Source of the DNA: Buttiauxella gaviniae
GTDB lineage: Bacteria > Pseudomonadota > Gammaproteobacteria > Enterobacterales > Enterobacteriaceae
Length of the DNA: 64,000 bases
Reading direction: 5' to 3'
NCBI RefSeq assembly: GCF_040786275.1
Contig: NZ_JBFMVT010000002.1
Span: forward strand, 3,906,001-3,970,000
Shown here: in pieces, positions 1-9,549 of the stretch
Layout: the number at the start of each line of letters is the position of its first letter
Numbering within the stretch: the first letter of the stretch is position 1
Translations under genes and position numbers: made by a program
Notes under the pieces: model-generated
The model's database searches: none
What the model was told of the DNA's origin: nothing
Seen by the model: the letters and a program-made list of their open reading frames with translations, nothing else

Positions 1-1
1 T

Positions 2-349
2 AAACTTATGCCGCCACTTGGGGTATTATTGGACCGCTGTTTCAAAATTGCGTTAGTCACTGATGGACGGCTGTCAGGCGCTTCAGGTAAGGTGCCTTCT
101 GCCATCCATGTTACCCCAGAAGCTTATGATGGTGGGCTGCTGGCGAAAGTCCGGGACGGCGATATGATTCGCGTCAACGGTCAAACGGGTGAACTGACAT
201 TGCTGGTCGATGATGCCGAGTTGGAAAAACGCACTGCATACCACCCGGACCTCAGCGCTGAACGCGTTGGAACCGGTCGTGAACTATTTAGCGCGTTACG
301 CGAACAGTTATCTGGCGCGGAACAGGGCGCGACCTGCATTAAATTTTAA
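2..349 (+). CDS. edd: Phosphogluconate dehydratase, C-terminal fragment (window edge)
   Basis: This is the C-terminal part of 6-phosphogluconate dehydratase, which makes 2-keto-3-deoxy-6-phosphogluconate in the Entner-Doudoroff pathway. The reading frame is already open at base 2 (Lys-Leu before the first Met at 8), so the gene is cut by the window edge and is not a short gene. About 115 residues are visible. They include the conserved stretch [19 protein letters not shown] typical of the dehydratase C-terminal domain and end in [11 protein letters not shown], almost as in E. coli Edd. eda follows 64 bases downstream, as in the classical edd-eda operon. The catalytic Fe-S cysteines lie upstream of the window. 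Confidence 0.96.
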   Translation, partial: KLMPPLGVLLDRCFKIALVTDGRLSGASGKVPSAIHVTPEAYDGGLLAKVRDGDMIRVNGQTGELTLLVDDAELEKRTAYHPDLSAERVGTGRELFSALREQLSGAEQGATCIKF

Positions 350-413
350 GGACCGGATGTAGCATTTGCTGCACTGGAAACGAATTATAAAGTTGGTTGA
401 AGAGGCTCTTGAG

Positions 414-1055
414 ATGAAAAACTGGAAAACTACTGCGGAACAGATCCTGAAAACAGGACCGGTCGTTCCGGTTATCGTAGTAAACAAACTGGAACACGCT
501 GTGCCAATGGCTAAAGCATTGGTCGCAGGCGGCGTACGCGTTCTGGAAGTCACCCTGCGTACTCCATGCGCAATGGATGCTATTCGTGCCATCGCTAAAG
601 AAGTCCCGGAGGCGATTATCGGTGCGGGTACCGTTCTGAATCCTCAGCAGTTGGCAGAAGTGACCGAAGCGGGTGCGCAGTTCGCCATCAGCCCAGGCCT
701 GACTGAGCCATTGCTGAAAGCGGCAACCGAAGGCACCATTCCATTGATCCCAGGTATCAGCACCGTTTCTGAACTGATGCTGGGTCTGGACTACGGCTTG
801 AAAGAATTCAAATTCTTCCCGGCTGAAGCCAATGGCGGCACGAAAGCACTGCAAGCTATCGCGGGTCCATTCTCTCAGGTTCGTTTCTGCCCAACCGGCG
901 GTATCTCACCGGCTAACTACCGTGACTACTTAGCGCTGAAAAGCGTTCTGTGCATCGGCGGTTCATGGTTGGTTCCGGCTGACGCGCTGGAAGCGGGTGA
1001 TTACGATCATATCACCCAGCTTGCTCGTGAAGCTGTTGAAGGTGCAAAACTGTAA
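414..1055 (+). CDS. eda: KHG/KDPG aldolase
   Basis: Eda splits 2-keto-3-deoxy-6-phosphogluconate into pyruvate and glyceraldehyde-3-phosphate, the last Entner-Doudoroff step; it also handles 2-keto-4-hydroxyglutarate. The protein is 213 residues, the same as in E. coli and nearly identical throughout. The Schiff-base lysine is Lys133 (in [11 protein letters not shown]) and the general base is Glu45 (VRVLEVTLR). The ATG at 414 was chosen over an in-frame one at 366 because the E. coli protein begins MKNWKT and an AAGAGG ribosome site lies about 9 bases upstream. It is the distal gene of edd-eda and is followed by a strong terminator. In E. coli eda is also controlled by KdgR, whose gene is at 26361 in this window. 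Confidence 0.98.
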   Translation: MKNWKTTAEQILKTGPVVPVIVVNKLEHAVPMAKALVAGGVRVLEVTLRTPCAMDAIRAIAKEVPEAIIGAGTVLNPQQLAEVTEAGAQFAISPGLTEPLLKAATEGTIPLIPGISTVSELMLGLDYGLKEFKFFPAEANGGTKALQAIAGPFSQVRFCPTGGISPANYRDYLALKSVLCIGGSWLVPADALEAGDYDHITQLAREAVEGAKL

Positions 1056-1063
1056 TTTGAAAC

Positions 1064-1090
1064 CGCTCCCTGCAAAGGGAGCGTTTTTTT
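1064..1090 (+). terminator. Rho-independent terminator after eda
   Basis: An 8-bp GC-rich stem (CGCTCCCT / AGGGAGCG) with a 4-base loop is followed by seven T. It lies just after the eda stop codon and reaches the end of the convergent purT. Confidence 0.92.
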
Positions 1091-2267
1091 AACCTCTAAC
1101 GCTCACCGCTTTTGTCGCCGCAATGGCGCGTCCAATCGCCTCTTCAACGCTCGTTCCTGTCGCCAACGCCACGCCCATTCGACGTTTACCGCTGATTTCC
1201 GGTTTGCCAAAAAGACGCACCTGCAAGCCCGCGCCAAGTGCCGCCCCCACATTGCCATACTGGACGTTATCGCTGGTCAACTCCGGGAGAATCACAGCCG
1301 ATGCGGCAGGGCCGTACTGGCGAATCGCGCCAATCGGCAGGCCGAGAAAAGCACGTACATGCAGTGCGAACTCTGATAAATCCTGAGAGATCAGCGTCAC
1401 CATGCCGGTGTCATGCGGGCGAGGGGAGACTTCACTGAAAATAACGTCGTCGCCACAAACAAAAAGTTCAACGCCAAAGAGCCCAAATCCGCCCAGGGCT
1501 TTCACCACTTTCTCGGCAATCTCCTGCGCACGAGCGAGAGCTATGTCACTCATCTTTTGCGGCTGCCAGGATTCACGATAATCGCCGTCTTCCTGGCGAT
1601 GACCGATTGGATCACAGAAATGCACACCGTCGACCGCGCTGAGGGTCAGCAGCGTGATTTCAAAATCAAAATTGACCACGCCTTCCACAATCACCCGGCC
1701 TTTACCCGCACGACCACCCACCTGCGCATATTCCCAGGCCTGAGCAAGCTGTTCAGCATGGCGAATAAAGCTTTGCCCTTTACCGGAAGAACTCATCACC
1801 GGTTTCACAATACAAGGCAGGCCGATCTCTTCGACGGCGCTAAGAAACGCGGCTTCGCTATCGGCAAAGCGGTAGCTGGAGGTTGGAAGCCCCAGTTCTT
1901 CGGCGGCAAGGCGACGAATACCTTCGCGGTTCATGGTGAGCTGCGTGGCTCTGGCGCAAGGCACAACGCGCTGGCCCTGCTGTTCAAGCTCAACCAGCAT
2001 ATCGGTGGCAATAGCTTCAATTTCGGGAACGATGTAATCGGGCATTTCAGTGGCGACCAGCTTTTTGAGTTCCGCACCATCAAGCATATTAATCACGTGG
2101 CTTCGGTGCGCGACATGCATCGCCGGGGCATTGGCGTAGCGGTCAACCGCGATAACTTCCAGACCAAGACGCTGACATTCAATCGCCACTTCTTTTCCTA
2201 ATTCGCCTGAACCTAACAACATGACACGCGTAGCTGAAGGACGAAGCGCAGTTCCCAACATTGACAT
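1089..2267 (-). CDS. purT: Formate-dependent GAR transformylase (PurT)
   Basis: PurT converts glycinamide ribonucleotide to formyl-GAR using formate and ATP, an alternative to the folate-dependent PurN in purine synthesis. It is an ATP-grasp protein of 392 residues, exactly the E. coli length. Visible are the N-terminal nucleotide-fold start [17 protein letters not shown], the ATP-grasp segment with [14 protein letters not shown], and [14 protein letters not shown] near the Mg site. The ATG at 2267 ([11 protein letters not shown]) matches the family start; an upstream extension in the same frame would run through the promoter. A PurR operator lies about 45 bases upstream, so it is repressed when purines are plentiful. 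It is convergent with eda. Confidence 0.97.
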   Translation of the reverse strand: MSMLGTALRPSATRVMLLGSGELGKEVAIECQRLGLEVIAVDRYANAPAMHVAHRSHVINMLDGAELKKLVATEMPDYIVPEIEAIATDMLVELEQQGQRVVPCARATQLTMNREGIRRLAAEELGLPTSSYRFADSEAAFLSAVEEIGLPCIVKPVMSSSGKGQSFIRHAEQLAQAWEYAQVGGRAGKGRVIVEGVVNFDFEITLLTLSAVDGVHFCDPIGHRQEDGDYRESWQPQKMSDIALARAQEIAEKVVKALGGFGLFGVELFVCGDDVIFSEVSPRPHDTGMVTLISQDLSEFALHVRAFLGLPIGAIRQYGPAASAVILPELTSDNVQYGNVGAALGAGLQVRLFGKPEISGKRRMGVALATGTSVEEAIGRAIAATKAVSVRG

Positions 2268-2310
2268 AATCTGTATACCTGAGCGGAGAAAATAGACCGG
2301 CGGATTATAA

Positions 2311-2326
2311 ACGAAAACGTTTGCGT
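2311..2326 (-). promoter_or_regulatory. PurR operator of purT
   Basis: Read on the minus strand the 16-mer is ACGCAAACGTTTTCGT, a textbook PurR box. It directly abuts a perfect TATAAT -10 element (minus strand, 2304-2309), so the bound repressor would block RNA polymerase. This agrees with the known PurR control of purT in E. coli. Confidence 0.9.
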
Positions 2327-2369
2327 GCACAGTTTTTTTCCCACTTGCGATGTGGGGATAACATCATTA

Positions 2370-2389
2370 TACTGGTTAAATAACCAGTT
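2370..2389 (+). promoter_or_regulatory. LexA box upstream of yebG
   Basis: The 20-mer TACTGGTTAAATAACCAGTT is a near-perfect dyad with the LexA CTG-N10-CAG core and flanking TA/TT. It lies 16 bases before the yebG start. yebG is a known SOS gene in E. coli, so DNA-damage control is expected here too. Confidence 0.87.
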
Positions 2390-2405
2390 AAAACGGAGCT
2401 GCACG

Positions 2406-2744
2406 ATGGCGGTTGAAATCAAATATGTTGTAGTACGAGAGGGGCAAGAAAAAATGTCATTTGCCAGTAAAAAGGATGCAGACGCCTATGACAAAATGCT
2501 CGATCTGGCAGAAGTGCTGGGCGACTGGCTCACTCAAAGCCCATTAGCTTTCAAAGAAGGGCAAAATGATGTGCTGGCAATGTGGATGGCCGAAAATAAA
2601 GATGTGCTTTCCACAGTGCTAAGAAGCGGTAAGTTACCCGAAGCCGAACAGGCGGTAACAGAAACTGCAGACGCTCTCACGGAAGAAACTGCAGCAGAAG
2701 ATAACGTTGCCGAGCACCCGCGTAAGCGCACCAAAGCAGCCTGA
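2406..2744 (+). CDS. yebG: SOS-induced YebG family protein
   Basis: This is a small DNA-damage-inducible protein of unknown biochemical role. It has 112 residues. The N-terminal part (MAVEIKYVVVREGQEKMSFASKKDADAYDKML) is closely like E. coli YebG (96 residues), as is the segment KDVLSTVLRSGKLP. The C-terminal 35 or so residues are acidic, differ from E. coli and end in a basic patch (HPRKRTKAA). The ATG at 2406 has a GGAG ribosome site 7 bases upstream; an in-frame extension to 2325 would cross the LexA box and is not credible. In E. coli yebF lies between yebG and yebE; it is absent here. Confidence 0.93.
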   Translation: MAVEIKYVVVREGQEKMSFASKKDADAYDKMLDLAEVLGDWLTQSPLAFKEGQNDVLAMWMAENKDVLSTVLRSGKLPEAEQAVTETADALTEETAAEDNVAEHPRKRTKAA

Positions 2745-2750
2745 TTTTTT

Positions 2751-2780
2751 CGCGCCGGTGCACCGGCGCGTTTCTTTTCT
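2751..2780 (+). terminator. Rho-independent terminator after yebG
   Basis: A perfect 10+10 dyad CGCGCCGGTG/CACCGGCGCG is followed by the T-rich TTTCTTTTCT. A T run also precedes the stem, just after the yebG stop. Confidence 0.85.
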
Positions 2781-2860
2781 CATCTTTAGCCTAATCAGAC
2801 ACTTCTTGACAGCCTTTGGCTTAACCTCAAACGTTAAGTTCCTAATAAAGGATGTCTCTG

Positions 2861-3559
2861 ATGAACAACTGGTTGCAGCAACTTCAGTCTATGCTGGGGC
2901 AGGCGACACAATCCGTGCAGAAACACACGGGTCAAAATCAATCTCCCAACGCCTCTGAGGGGAATAGTCCACAAGGGCTGAGTAAATTACTGGTGCCGGG
3001 TGCGCTGGGAGGCTTGGCAGGTTTGTTGTTGGCGAATAAATCATCGCGTAAATTGCTGACTAAATACGGTACCGGAGCGCTATTAGTTGGCGGTGGTGCG
3101 GTGGCTGGCAGTGTTTTATGGAACAAATATAAAGATCGGGTGCGTGAAGCCCACCAGGGCGAACCGCAGTTCGGGCAACAGCAATCACCTGTTGATGTGC
3201 GCACGCAACGCCTGGTCATGGCGCTGGTGTTTGCCGCTAAAAGCGATGGTCACATTGATGACAAAGAACGTCAGGTGATTGAACAACAATTGCGTGATGC
3301 GGGCATCGAAGGCCCTGGCCGAAATTTGATCGAGCAGGCTATCGATCAGCCACTGGATCCTGAACGTCTGGTGCAAGGGGTTAAGAACGAAGAAGAAGCG
3401 CTGGAACTCTATTTCCTTAGCTGTGCGGCAATTGACGTTGACCATTTTATGGAACGTAGCTATCTCAACGCGTTGGGTGATGCGCTAAAAATCCCGCAGG
3501 ATGTGCGCGAAGGAATTGAGCAGGATATTCAGCAACAGAAACTTAATCTGCCGGGTTAA
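2861..3559 (+). CDS. yebE: Inner-membrane DUF533 protein YebE
   Basis: Function is unknown; the family has a glycine-rich membrane region followed by a TerB-like helical domain (DUF533). The protein has 232 residues against 219 in E. coli. The extra residues sit in a Gln/Ser/Asn-rich linker at about 11-40. Likely membrane segments are about 44-60 ([18 protein letters not shown]) and 71-88 ([17 protein letters not shown]). The C-terminal domain carries [14 protein letters not shown], typical of TerB-like folds. The ATG at 2861 was preferred to 2852 because the AAAGGA ribosome site at 2847-2852 overlaps the latter. In E. coli it responds to envelope stress; no clear CpxR site was seen here. Confidence 0.93.
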   Translation: MNNWLQQLQSMLGQATQSVQKHTGQNQSPNASEGNSPQGLSKLLVPGALGGLAGLLLANKSSRKLLTKYGTGALLVGGGAVAGSVLWNKYKDRVREAHQGEPQFGQQQSPVDVRTQRLVMALVFAAKSDGHIDDKERQVIEQQLRDAGIEGPGRNLIEQAIDQPLDPERLVQGVKNEEEALELYFLSCAAIDVDHFMERSYLNALGDALKIPQDVREGIEQDIQQQKLNLPG

Positions 3560-3640
3560 TCCCGGCATTTTCCTCAAAATCTCACGTTACGCTTGCAAGG
3601 CTGTCTGAATTTGCCACCCTTACAGGGTGTTAACTCAAAA

Positions 3641-5710
3641 ATGAAAATCGACATGCCACCAAAAGCTAAAAAAATTCCTCATGCCATGACCGTACATGGC
3701 GATACCCGCATCGATAACTATTATTGGTTGCGCGACGACGAACGCGCCGATGAGCAGGTTCTTGATTATCTCCATCAGGAGAATGACTACGGCCATCAGG
3801 TGATGAGCACGCAACAAGCATTGCAGGAGCGTTTGCTCAAAGAGATGATCGACCGCATCCCGCAGCGTGATGTTTCCGCGCCCTACACGCAAAATGGATA
3901 CCGTTACCGCCAGGTTTTTGAAACCGGCAATGAATACGCCATTTATCAACGCCAGTCAGTGGTTGCAGCCGAGTGGGAAGTGTGGAATACACTGGTAGAC
4001 GGCAACCGGCGTGCCGCCCACAGCGAGTTTTACACCATGGGCGGGATCAGCATTACGCCTGATAATAGCGTCATGGCGCTGGCGGAAGACTTTCTCTCGC
4101 GTCGCCAGTACGGTTTGCGCTTCCGCAATCTGGAAAGCGGCAACTGGTACCCAGAGGTGCTGGATAATGTCTCTAACAGTTTTGTCTGGGCGAATGATTC
4201 CGCCACGCTCTATTACGTTCGCAAACACCCCAAAACGCTGCTGCCTTATCAGGTTTGGCGGCATACCGTGGGTCATCCATCCACGGAAGATGAACTGGTC
4301 TACGAAGAAAAAGACGATACCTTTTATGTCAGCGTGCACAAAACAACCTCGAAGCACTTTATCTTAATTTATCTCAGCAGTGCCACGACCAGCGAAGTCT
4401 TGCTGCTGGACGCTGAGCTGGTGGATGCCCAACCGCAAAGTTTTGCCCCGCGCCGTAAAGATCACGAATATACCCTCGATCACTTCCAGCACAATTTCTA
4501 CCTGCGTTCCAATCGTGACGGTAAAAACTTTGGTTTATATCGCACCAAAGTGCGTGATGAGAAGCAGTGGGAAGTACTGATTGCGCCGCGTGAAAACGTA
4601 ATGCTGGAAGGGTTTACCCTGTTCACGGATTGGCTGGTGGTAGAAGAGCGTAAGCAAGGCCTGACCAGCTTGCGACAAATCAATCGCAAAACCCGCGAAT
4701 CTATCGGCATTGCCTTTGACGATCCCGCCTATGTCACCTGGCTTGGCTACAATCCGGAACCGGAGTCTTCGCGCCTGCGGTACGGATACTCTTCCATGAC
4801 GACGCCGGATACCTTATTTGAGCTCGATATGGATACTGGCGATCGGCGTGTCATTAAGCAAACCGAAGTAGCCGGTTTTGATGCCAGCCATTATCGCAGT
4901 GAGCATTTGTGGGTCACGGTGCGTGATGGCGTTCAGGTACCCGTTTCACTGGTTTACCATCGCGAGCATTTCCAGCGGGGCAAAAATCCGCTGTTAGTGT
5001 ATGGCTACGGCTCTTATGGCAGCAGTATGGACGCCGATTTTAGCAGCAGCCGTTTGAGCTTGTTAGATCGCGGCTTTGTCTTTGCGATTGCGCATGTACG
5101 TGGCGGAGGCGAGCTTGGTCAGCAATGGTATGAAGACGGCAAGTACCTGAAAAAAATGAACACTTTCAATGACTACCTGGACGTGTGCGATACCTTACTC
5201 AAACTCGGTTACGGTGATGAAAATCTGCTCTACTCGATGGGCGGTAGCGCGGGGGGGTTATTAGTGGGCGCGGCAATCAATATGCGGCCTGAACTGTTCC
5301 ACGGCGTTGTGGCGCAGGTGCCATTCGTTGATGTATTAACCACTATGCTGGATGAGTCTATTCCTTTAACGACCGGTGAATTTGAAGAGTGGGGCAATCC
5401 GCAAGATGAGGAGTATTACCACTACATCAAACAGTACAGCCCTTATGACCAAATCACCGCCCAGACTTATCCGCATATGCTGGTGACCACCGGGCTGCAC
5501 GATTCCCAGGTGCAATATTGGGAACCGGCAAAATGGGTCGCGAAGCTGCGTGAAATACGCACCGACGATAATCTCCTGCTGCTGTGTACCGATATGGATT
5601 CGGGACATGGGGGGAAATCAGGGCGCTTTAAATCTTATGAAGGCGTGGCGCTGGAGTACGCCTTCTTGATTGCCCTGGCGCAAGGGACGCTTCCAGGGCA
5701 GGTGCATTAA
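3641..5710 (+). CDS. ptrB: Oligopeptidase B
   Basis: This cytoplasmic S9A (prolyl oligopeptidase family) serine peptidase cuts peptides after Arg or Lys. It has 689 residues (E. coli 686). An N-terminal beta-propeller is followed by a C-terminal alpha/beta-hydrolase domain. The catalytic triad can be read as Ser536 (GGSAGG), Asp621 ([12 protein letters not shown]) and His656 (DSGHGGKS). Two starts are possible, 3641 and 3653 ([11 protein letters not shown], which aligns with the E. coli start). 3641 was chosen because an AGGGTG sits upstream at about 12 bases, though neither has an ideal ribosome site. The stop lies 7 bases from that of convergent exoX. Confidence 0.95.
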   Translation: MKIDMPPKAKKIPHAMTVHGDTRIDNYYWLRDDERADEQVLDYLHQENDYGHQVMSTQQALQERLLKEMIDRIPQRDVSAPYTQNGYRYRQVFETGNEYAIYQRQSVVAAEWEVWNTLVDGNRRAAHSEFYTMGGISITPDNSVMALAEDFLSRRQYGLRFRNLESGNWYPEVLDNVSNSFVWANDSATLYYVRKHPKTLLPYQVWRHTVGHPSTEDELVYEEKDDTFYVSVHKTTSKHFILIYLSSATTSEVLLLDAELVDAQPQSFAPRRKDHEYTLDHFQHNFYLRSNRDGKNFGLYRTKVRDEKQWEVLIAPRENVMLEGFTLFTDWLVVEERKQGLTSLRQINRKTRESIGIAFDDPAYVTWLGYNPEPESSRLRYGYSSMTTPDTLFELDMDTGDRRVIKQTEVAGFDASHYRSEHLWVTVRDGVQVPVSLVYHREHFQRGKNPLLVYGYGSYGSSMDADFSSSRLSLLDRGFVFAIAHVRGGGELGQQWYEDGKYLKKMNTFNDYLDVCDTLLKLGYGDENLLYSMGGSAGGLLVGAAINMRPELFHGVVAQVPFVDVLTTMLDESIPLTTGEFEEWGNPQDEEYYHYIKQYSPYDQITAQTYPHMLVTTGLHDSQVQYWEPAKWVAKLREIRTDDNLLLLCTDMDSGHGGKSGRFKSYEGVALEYAFLIALAQGTLPGQVH

Positions 5711-5717
5711 CGCGTAT

Positions 5718-6380
5718 TTAGCCTTCAAGATAATGCTTTAACGTCATTCTGAGATCCGGCGCTAATTCTTTGATGTTATTTAACATCCAACGTAAATAGC
5801 CCGGATCTTTATCCGCTATTTCAGCGATCGGCTCACCACGGTATTTACCAAAGGCCATTGTTTTTACAAGCGCAGGGCGACCGGTTATCGTCACCATTTG
5901 GTCTGGCGTCCAACCCGATTCGTCCATAATGCGTATCAGCAAAGCAGCGGTGATATAGCAATCAAACAGTGCGCGGTGGTGATGAAGCCCGGCAGGGGTT
6001 TCGACATTCAGCTTGAGCGATTTATATAAACCCATGTTGCTGTACTTGATGCCGGGCCATAAACGACGCGCCAGTTTTACAGTGCAAATCCATTCGCTAT
6101 CTGGCATTTCCGGCAACATTCGCTGATCAAAACTGGCGTTATGAGCAACGTAATAGGGGCTGCCCTGATAGCGAGGGATAATGTCCTCAATCCACGGCTT
6201 GTCCGCCACCATCTCTTCGGTAATCTTATGGATAGCCATTGCCTGATAGCTAATGGGGCGATCGGGTCGCACCAGGTCGCTCATAGGATTAACAATCTTA
6301 CCGTTTATAATATCGACGGACGCAACTTCCACCACGCCACCCTGCAAACCACAGGTTTCTGTATCAATAATGCGCAGCAT
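5718..6380 (-). CDS. exoX: Exodeoxyribonuclease X
   Basis: ExoX is a DnaQ-superfamily (DEDDh) 3'-5' exonuclease active on single- and double-strand DNA, involved in mismatch repair and recombination. It has 220 residues, the E. coli length. Exo I is Asp6-Thr-Glu8 (MLRIIDTETCG), Exo II is in VAHNASFDQRML and Exo III is the HHHRALFDCY segment. The C-terminal part (FGKYRGEPIAEIADKDPGYL) is the small domain seen in ExoX and related nucleases. It runs with yobB on the minus strand, 38 bases apart. Confidence 0.95.
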   Translation of the reverse strand: MLRIIDTETCGLQGGVVEVASVDIINGKIVNPMSDLVRPDRPISYQAMAIHKITEEMVADKPWIEDIIPRYQGSPYYVAHNASFDQRMLPEMPDSEWICTVKLARRLWPGIKYSNMGLYKSLKLNVETPAGLHHHRALFDCYITAALLIRIMDESGWTPDQMVTITGRPALVKTMAFGKYRGEPIAEIADKDPGYLRWMLNNIKELAPDLRMTLKHYLEG

Positions 6381-6418
6381 ACTTACTCCATCATGCCTTC
6401 ACGGATTTCATTAAGGCG

Positions 6419-7150
6419 TTAGCGTAATGGAATGATTTCTCCGTGCCAACCTTTCTCGTCGCGTCGCCCTACAGCTAACAATTCACCGTGATCGGCACGA
6501 ACCACTAATTCACCGCGATCGTCCCAACAGGCGCTACGTCCGGCAGAGCGATATTTTCCGCTAGAGAAAGCATGATTCGCCAGCAGCACCGGCAAATTGT
6601 ATTTATGGGCCCAGCGCTGAAGGTACATTTCATCTTGCTGATAACTGATTTCGTTGATGAACTTCCCGGTGGCATAAAGACTTGCGCCCATTTCGGCTGC
6701 GCTTCGCGGCCAAGTTTCTTCATCACTGCCCGTGCTAAACCCCATGGCTACACTGCGATTGTGCAACCCGACCAGAGGAGTATGGTGCCCGGGTAAATCG
6801 ATATCGCTTGAAAGCGGTTTACAGCATGCCACGCGTGAACCATCAGGCATGAAGCCTACGGATCCCGATGAAACGCCATTTTCACAGCGCAAAGGCAGCC
6901 CCACGACAATCGTCATTTTGTGTTCAATAGCCGCGTTTTGCAGAGGATTCAAACGTTCATCATTAAAGTGGAGAGCAGAAGTGTGGTTATTCTCTTCGTT
7001 CAGACCGGTGAGTGATAACTCTGGGAAAATCAGTAAATGTATTTTTTCCGCTACAGCGCAGCGAACAAAATCTAAATGGTGTGAGATATTCGAGCTGAGG
7101 TCATCGGGGGTGGCGCCGTACTGCGCCGCAGCAACATTCCAGACAGGCAT
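6419..7150 (-). CDS. yobB: Carbon-nitrogen hydrolase (nitrilase) family protein YobB
   Basis: This is a 243-residue member of the nitrilase/amidase superfamily at the yobB position between exoX and holE. The N-terminal AAAQYGATPDDLSSNISHHL and the catalytic-glutamate motif LLIFPELSLTG are clear. A GASLYATG segment follows the place where the catalytic cysteine elbow should be. That elbow reads AMGFSTGSDEETWP with no cysteine, so the Glu-Lys-Cys triad looks incomplete. Either this branch is not a classical amidase or it uses another residue. The ATG at 7150 has a strong AAGGAAGAG ribosome site; the longer frame to 7186 has none. The substrate is unknown. Confidence 0.8.
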   Translation of the reverse strand: MPVWNVAAAQYGATPDDLSSNISHHLDFVRCAVAEKIHLLIFPELSLTGLNEENNHTSALHFNDERLNPLQNAAIEHKMTIVVGLPLRCENGVSSGSVGFMPDGSRVACCKPLSSDIDLPGHHTPLVGLHNRSVAMGFSTGSDEETWPRSAAEMGASLYATGKFINEISYQQDEMYLQRWAHKYNLPVLLANHAFSSGKYRSAGRSACWDDRGELVVRADHGELLAVGRRDEKGWHGEIIPLR

Positions 7151-7281
7151 ATGCTCTTCCTTAATCAATCTACCCAACGGCCACATCCTGGGCCGCTACC
7201 GGGTATTCCTGTGTTTTTTGGCATCTAAACCGAGAAAAATCTTAACACCAAATTTGTAAGGAAGTTTATTGCTGCGGATAT

Positions 7282-7512
7282 TTATTTCACTTTAGGCTCG
7301 TAAGGAAGACGTGACATATTGACCGATGCCAGGCGATGAGCAATCAGCCTTTCTCTGAACCAGTCTCGCAGATGCGCAGGTTGTTCACGCTCAACCACTT
7401 CGGCAATAACGGGCATGTTGTAACGCTCTTTGAACGCCACGCCTGCCGCCGCAAGATCAACATTGATCTTATCCATTTCGTCCTGGGGTAACTCAGCAAG
7501 ATTGTGATTCAT
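7282..7512 (-). CDS. holE: DNA polymerase III theta subunit
   Basis: Theta is the small third subunit of the Pol III core; it binds and stabilises the epsilon proofreading exonuclease. The protein has 76 residues, the E. coli length. Its conserved features are [20 protein letters not shown], the [19 protein letters not shown] helix-turn region and the C-terminal [10 protein letters not shown]. It is monocistronic on the minus strand and its AGGAGG-type ribosome site lies just upstream (CAGGAGGCC on the minus strand). Confidence 0.96.
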   Translation of the reverse strand: MNHNLAELPQDEMDKINVDLAAAGVAFKERYNMPVIAEVVEREQPAHLRDWFRERLIAHRLASVNMSRLPYEPKVK

Positions 7513-7671
7513 ATTGGCCTCCTGTTTTCTGCCGCAAAGGTACTTACTGATGCCGATGATGACAAGTTTTTATGCCAGTCATGGTTTCATTGATAGCTGT
7601 TCTCAACTCGACTTAGCCAGGGCTCAAGGTTATCCTTTTGCCGTCTCGAATAAGAAAAAGGAATAGTTGAT

Positions 7672-8046
7672 ATGGCTTTCACCCACTCTCGTCTCTTTAC
7701 CCTCGCTACACTCTTAACCGCTCTGAGCCTTTCAAGTTCTGCATTTGCTCACGCACATTTGAAACAGCAATATCCGGCGGCAGATGCTGCGGTAACCGCT
7801 TCACCACAGGCGATAACCCTTAATTTCTCCGAAGGTGTGGAAGCGAATTTTAGCGGACTGACGTTGACCGGGCCACAGCAAGCTACGGTAAAAACGGGCA
7901 CCGCAAAACGTAACGAAAAAGATGAAAAACAGCTTATCGTTCCGGTAGAAGAAGCGTTAAAGCCGGGTGACTACCAGGTTGACTGGCATGTGGTATCCGT
8001 TGATGGGCACAAAACTAAAGGGAAGTACCATTTCTCGGTGAAATAA
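7672..8046 (+). CDS. yobA: CopC-domain periplasmic protein YobA
   Basis: This is a CopC-like periplasmic copper-binding domain of 124 residues. It has a clear signal peptide ending AFA, so the mature protein begins with His27 (HAHLKQQYP), the N-terminal histidine brace typical of CopC proteins. The C-terminal motif DWHVVSVDGHKTKGKYHF carries the partner histidine and the usual beta-strand ending. It is the first gene of yobA-yebZ-yebY, with 5 bases to yebZ. A role in copper delivery or tolerance is inferred from the CopC-CopD pairing. No copper-responsive operator was recognised upstream. Confidence 0.93.
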   Translation: MAFTHSRLFTLATLLTALSLSSSAFAHAHLKQQYPAADAAVTASPQAITLNFSEGVEANFSGLTLTGPQQATVKTGTAKRNEKDEKQLIVPVEEALKPGDYQVDWHVVSVDGHKTKGKYHFSVK

Positions 8047-8051
8047 GCCGG

Positions 8052-8924
8052 ATGTTGCCTTCTCTTTATATCGCTCTGCGATTTATCCATTTCTCTGCAT
8101 TAATGGTGCTGCTGGGCAGCACCATATCGTGCTCGTTACTCGCGCCTCAGGTTTTCAAACCGGTACTGATTCGCAGGCTAAAGGGGTTATGTGACTCCGC
8201 AGTCTGGTTGGCAATGCTAAGCGCAATTTTGCTCTTATGTGCGCAGGCCGGAATAATGGGCGGCGGATGGCGAGACGCAATCAATCCGCAGGTCTGGTTG
8301 GCGGTGCTTGGCACACGTTTTGGTTCTGTTTGGTTATGGCAGATACTGCTTGGCGTGGTTACGGTGGCTGTGTTGCTACTCAAACCGCGTAGTTTACAGT
8401 CTCTGTTGCTTATCCTTGCCGCAGCACAACTCATTTTGCTTGCCGGTGTCGGCCACGCGGCGATGCGTGAAGGCTTTGTGGGAGGAGTGCAACGCCTGAA
8501 CCACGCCGTTCATCTCCTGAGTGCGGGATGGTGGGTTGGGGGATTATTGCCGTTGCTAATGTGCATGCGTATGGCACGGAAACCTCGCTGGCGGGGAGCG
8601 GCGATTACCGCGATGATGCGTTTTTCGCGCTATGGGCACCTTGCAGTCGCGGCTGTGCTGCTTAGCGGAGTCATCAACAGCCTGATGATTCTGGGCTGGT
8701 CGCTACCTTTTGAAAGCGATTATTTGCGCTTCCTGTTAGTGAAGATTGCCTTCGTTGCGGGGATGGTTATTATCGCACTCTATAACCGATATTTTTTGGT
8801 GCCGCGATTTAACCGAACCCCTACGGCTACAAAACAGTTTATCCAGTTAACCTGGCTGGAAGTTTTTTTATCGGTAGCGGTGCTTGTTGCTGTTAGCATA
8901 TTCGCGACCTGGGAACCGTACTGA
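8052..8924 (+). CDS. yebZ: CopD-family membrane protein YebZ
   Basis: This is an inner-membrane protein of the CopD family, 290 residues with about eight hydrophobic segments, paired with the CopC-like YobA just upstream. Histidines sit at membrane edges (for example [10 protein letters not shown] near residue 13, [10 protein letters not shown] and [12 protein letters not shown]), as expected for a copper-handling membrane protein. It is probably co-transcribed with yobA (5-base gap) and yebY (26-base gap). Copper import into the cytoplasm or donation to periplasmic enzymes is proposed for the family; direct evidence for YebZ is weak. Confidence 0.92.
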   Translation: MLPSLYIALRFIHFSALMVLLGSTISCSLLAPQVFKPVLIRRLKGLCDSAVWLAMLSAILLLCAQAGIMGGGWRDAINPQVWLAVLGTRFGSVWLWQILLGVVTVAVLLLKPRSLQSLLLILAAAQLILLAGVGHAAMREGFVGGVQRLNHAVHLLSAGWWVGGLLPLLMCMRMARKPRWRGAAITAMMRFSRYGHLAVAAVLLSGVINSLMILGWSLPFESDYLRFLLVKIAFVAGMVIIALYNRYFLVPRFNRTPTATKQFIQLTWLEVFLSVAVLVAVSIFATWEPY

Positions 8925-8950
8925 AGGCGTTATTAGCCCAAGAGAGAATC

Positions 8951-9292
8951 ATGAAAAAAAGTATTTTGGCGTTATTGCTGCTGGCCTGCGCGGGGAGTGC
9001 AGTGGCCGCACCACAAATTATTACCGTTAGCCGTTTTGAAATGGGCAAAGATAATTGGGCGTTTAACCGTGAAGAGGTGATGTTAAGTTGCCGCGCGGGT
9101 CATGCGCTGTTTGTTATCAATCCGAGCACTTTGATGCAGTACCCGTTAAACGATGCGGCCCAGGCGCTAGTCACGAGCGGTAAAACAACGGGCCAGCCCA
9201 TTTCAGTCATCCAAATTGACGATCCTAAAACTCCGGGACAAAAAAAGAGTCTTGCACCGTTTATTGAACGTGCTGAAAAGTTATGTAGTTAA
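8951..9292 (+). CDS. yebY: Secreted DUF2511 protein YebY
   Basis: This is a small periplasmic protein of unknown function, 113 residues. A signal peptide of about 20 residues ([20 protein letters not shown]) precedes the mature domain. Two cysteines remain in the mature protein ([12 protein letters not shown] and the C-terminal EKLCS) and could form a disulphide. It is the last gene of yobA-yebZ-yebY and a strong terminator follows, so a link to copper handling is plausible by context only. Confidence 0.92.
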   Translation: MKKSILALLLLACAGSAVAAPQIITVSRFEMGKDNWAFNREEVMLSCRAGHALFVINPSTLMQYPLNDAAQALVTSGKTTGQPISVIQIDDPKTPGQKKSLAPFIERAEKLCS

Positions 9293-9320
9293 TACTCACT
9301 AAGACCTTCATCAATAATAA

Positions 9321-9360
9321 AAAACCGCAATAACCGTAACCCGGCTATTGCGGTTTTTTT
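9321..9360 (+). terminator. Terminator after yebY (likely bidirectional)
   Basis: A stem AAACCGCAATA / TATTGCGGTTT is flanked by an A run on the left and seven T on the right. It can therefore end yebY and also transcripts arriving on the opposite strand from the sdsR side. Confidence 0.88.
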
Positions 9361-9444
9361 CTAATGTGTCACCTGTAACGCAGTTTTTTTCCGAACACTT
9401 TTGCGCCGGACTGGAAAACCTGCGCCGGTAATCTATTCTTAGAA

Positions 9445-9549
9445 GGCAAGGCGAAGTCTGCCTGCATTAATGCCAACTTTTAGCGCACGGCTCTCTCCCA
9501 AGAGCCATTTCCCTGGACCGAATATAGGAATCGTATTCGGTCTTTTTTT
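9445..9549 (+). ncRNA. sdsR: Small RNA SdsR (RyeB)
   Basis: This is the stationary-phase, sigma-S-dependent Hfq/ProQ-bound sRNA SdsR. The segment from GGCAAGGC to the final T run reproduces the E. coli RNA almost base for base, including GCATTAATGCCAACTTTTAG, the CGGCTCTCTCCCAAGAGCC hairpin and the terminator hairpin GACCGAATA...TATTCGGTC with seven T. A sigma-S-like -10 (CTATTCT at 9434-9440) lies 4 bases upstream of the inferred 5' end. The position next to yebY is also that of E. coli, where the antisense RNA RyeA/SraC overlaps it. A minus-strand partner is likely but its ends cannot be read here. The rest of 9361-9806 shows nothing else recognisable. Confidence 0.95.

Noticed and set aside
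1413-2201. 262-codon plus-strand frame inside purT
   Set aside because: It is antisense to a full-length, highly conserved purT and has no ribosome site or known family.
2806-2835. Sigma-70 promoter before yebE (TTGACA at 2806-2811)
   Set aside because: The -35 is perfect, but no acceptable -10 lies 16-18 bases downstream (AAACGT); kept out of the feature list.
6732-7259. 175-codon plus-strand frame over yobB
   Set aside because: Antisense to yobB and extends into its upstream region without a ribosome site.
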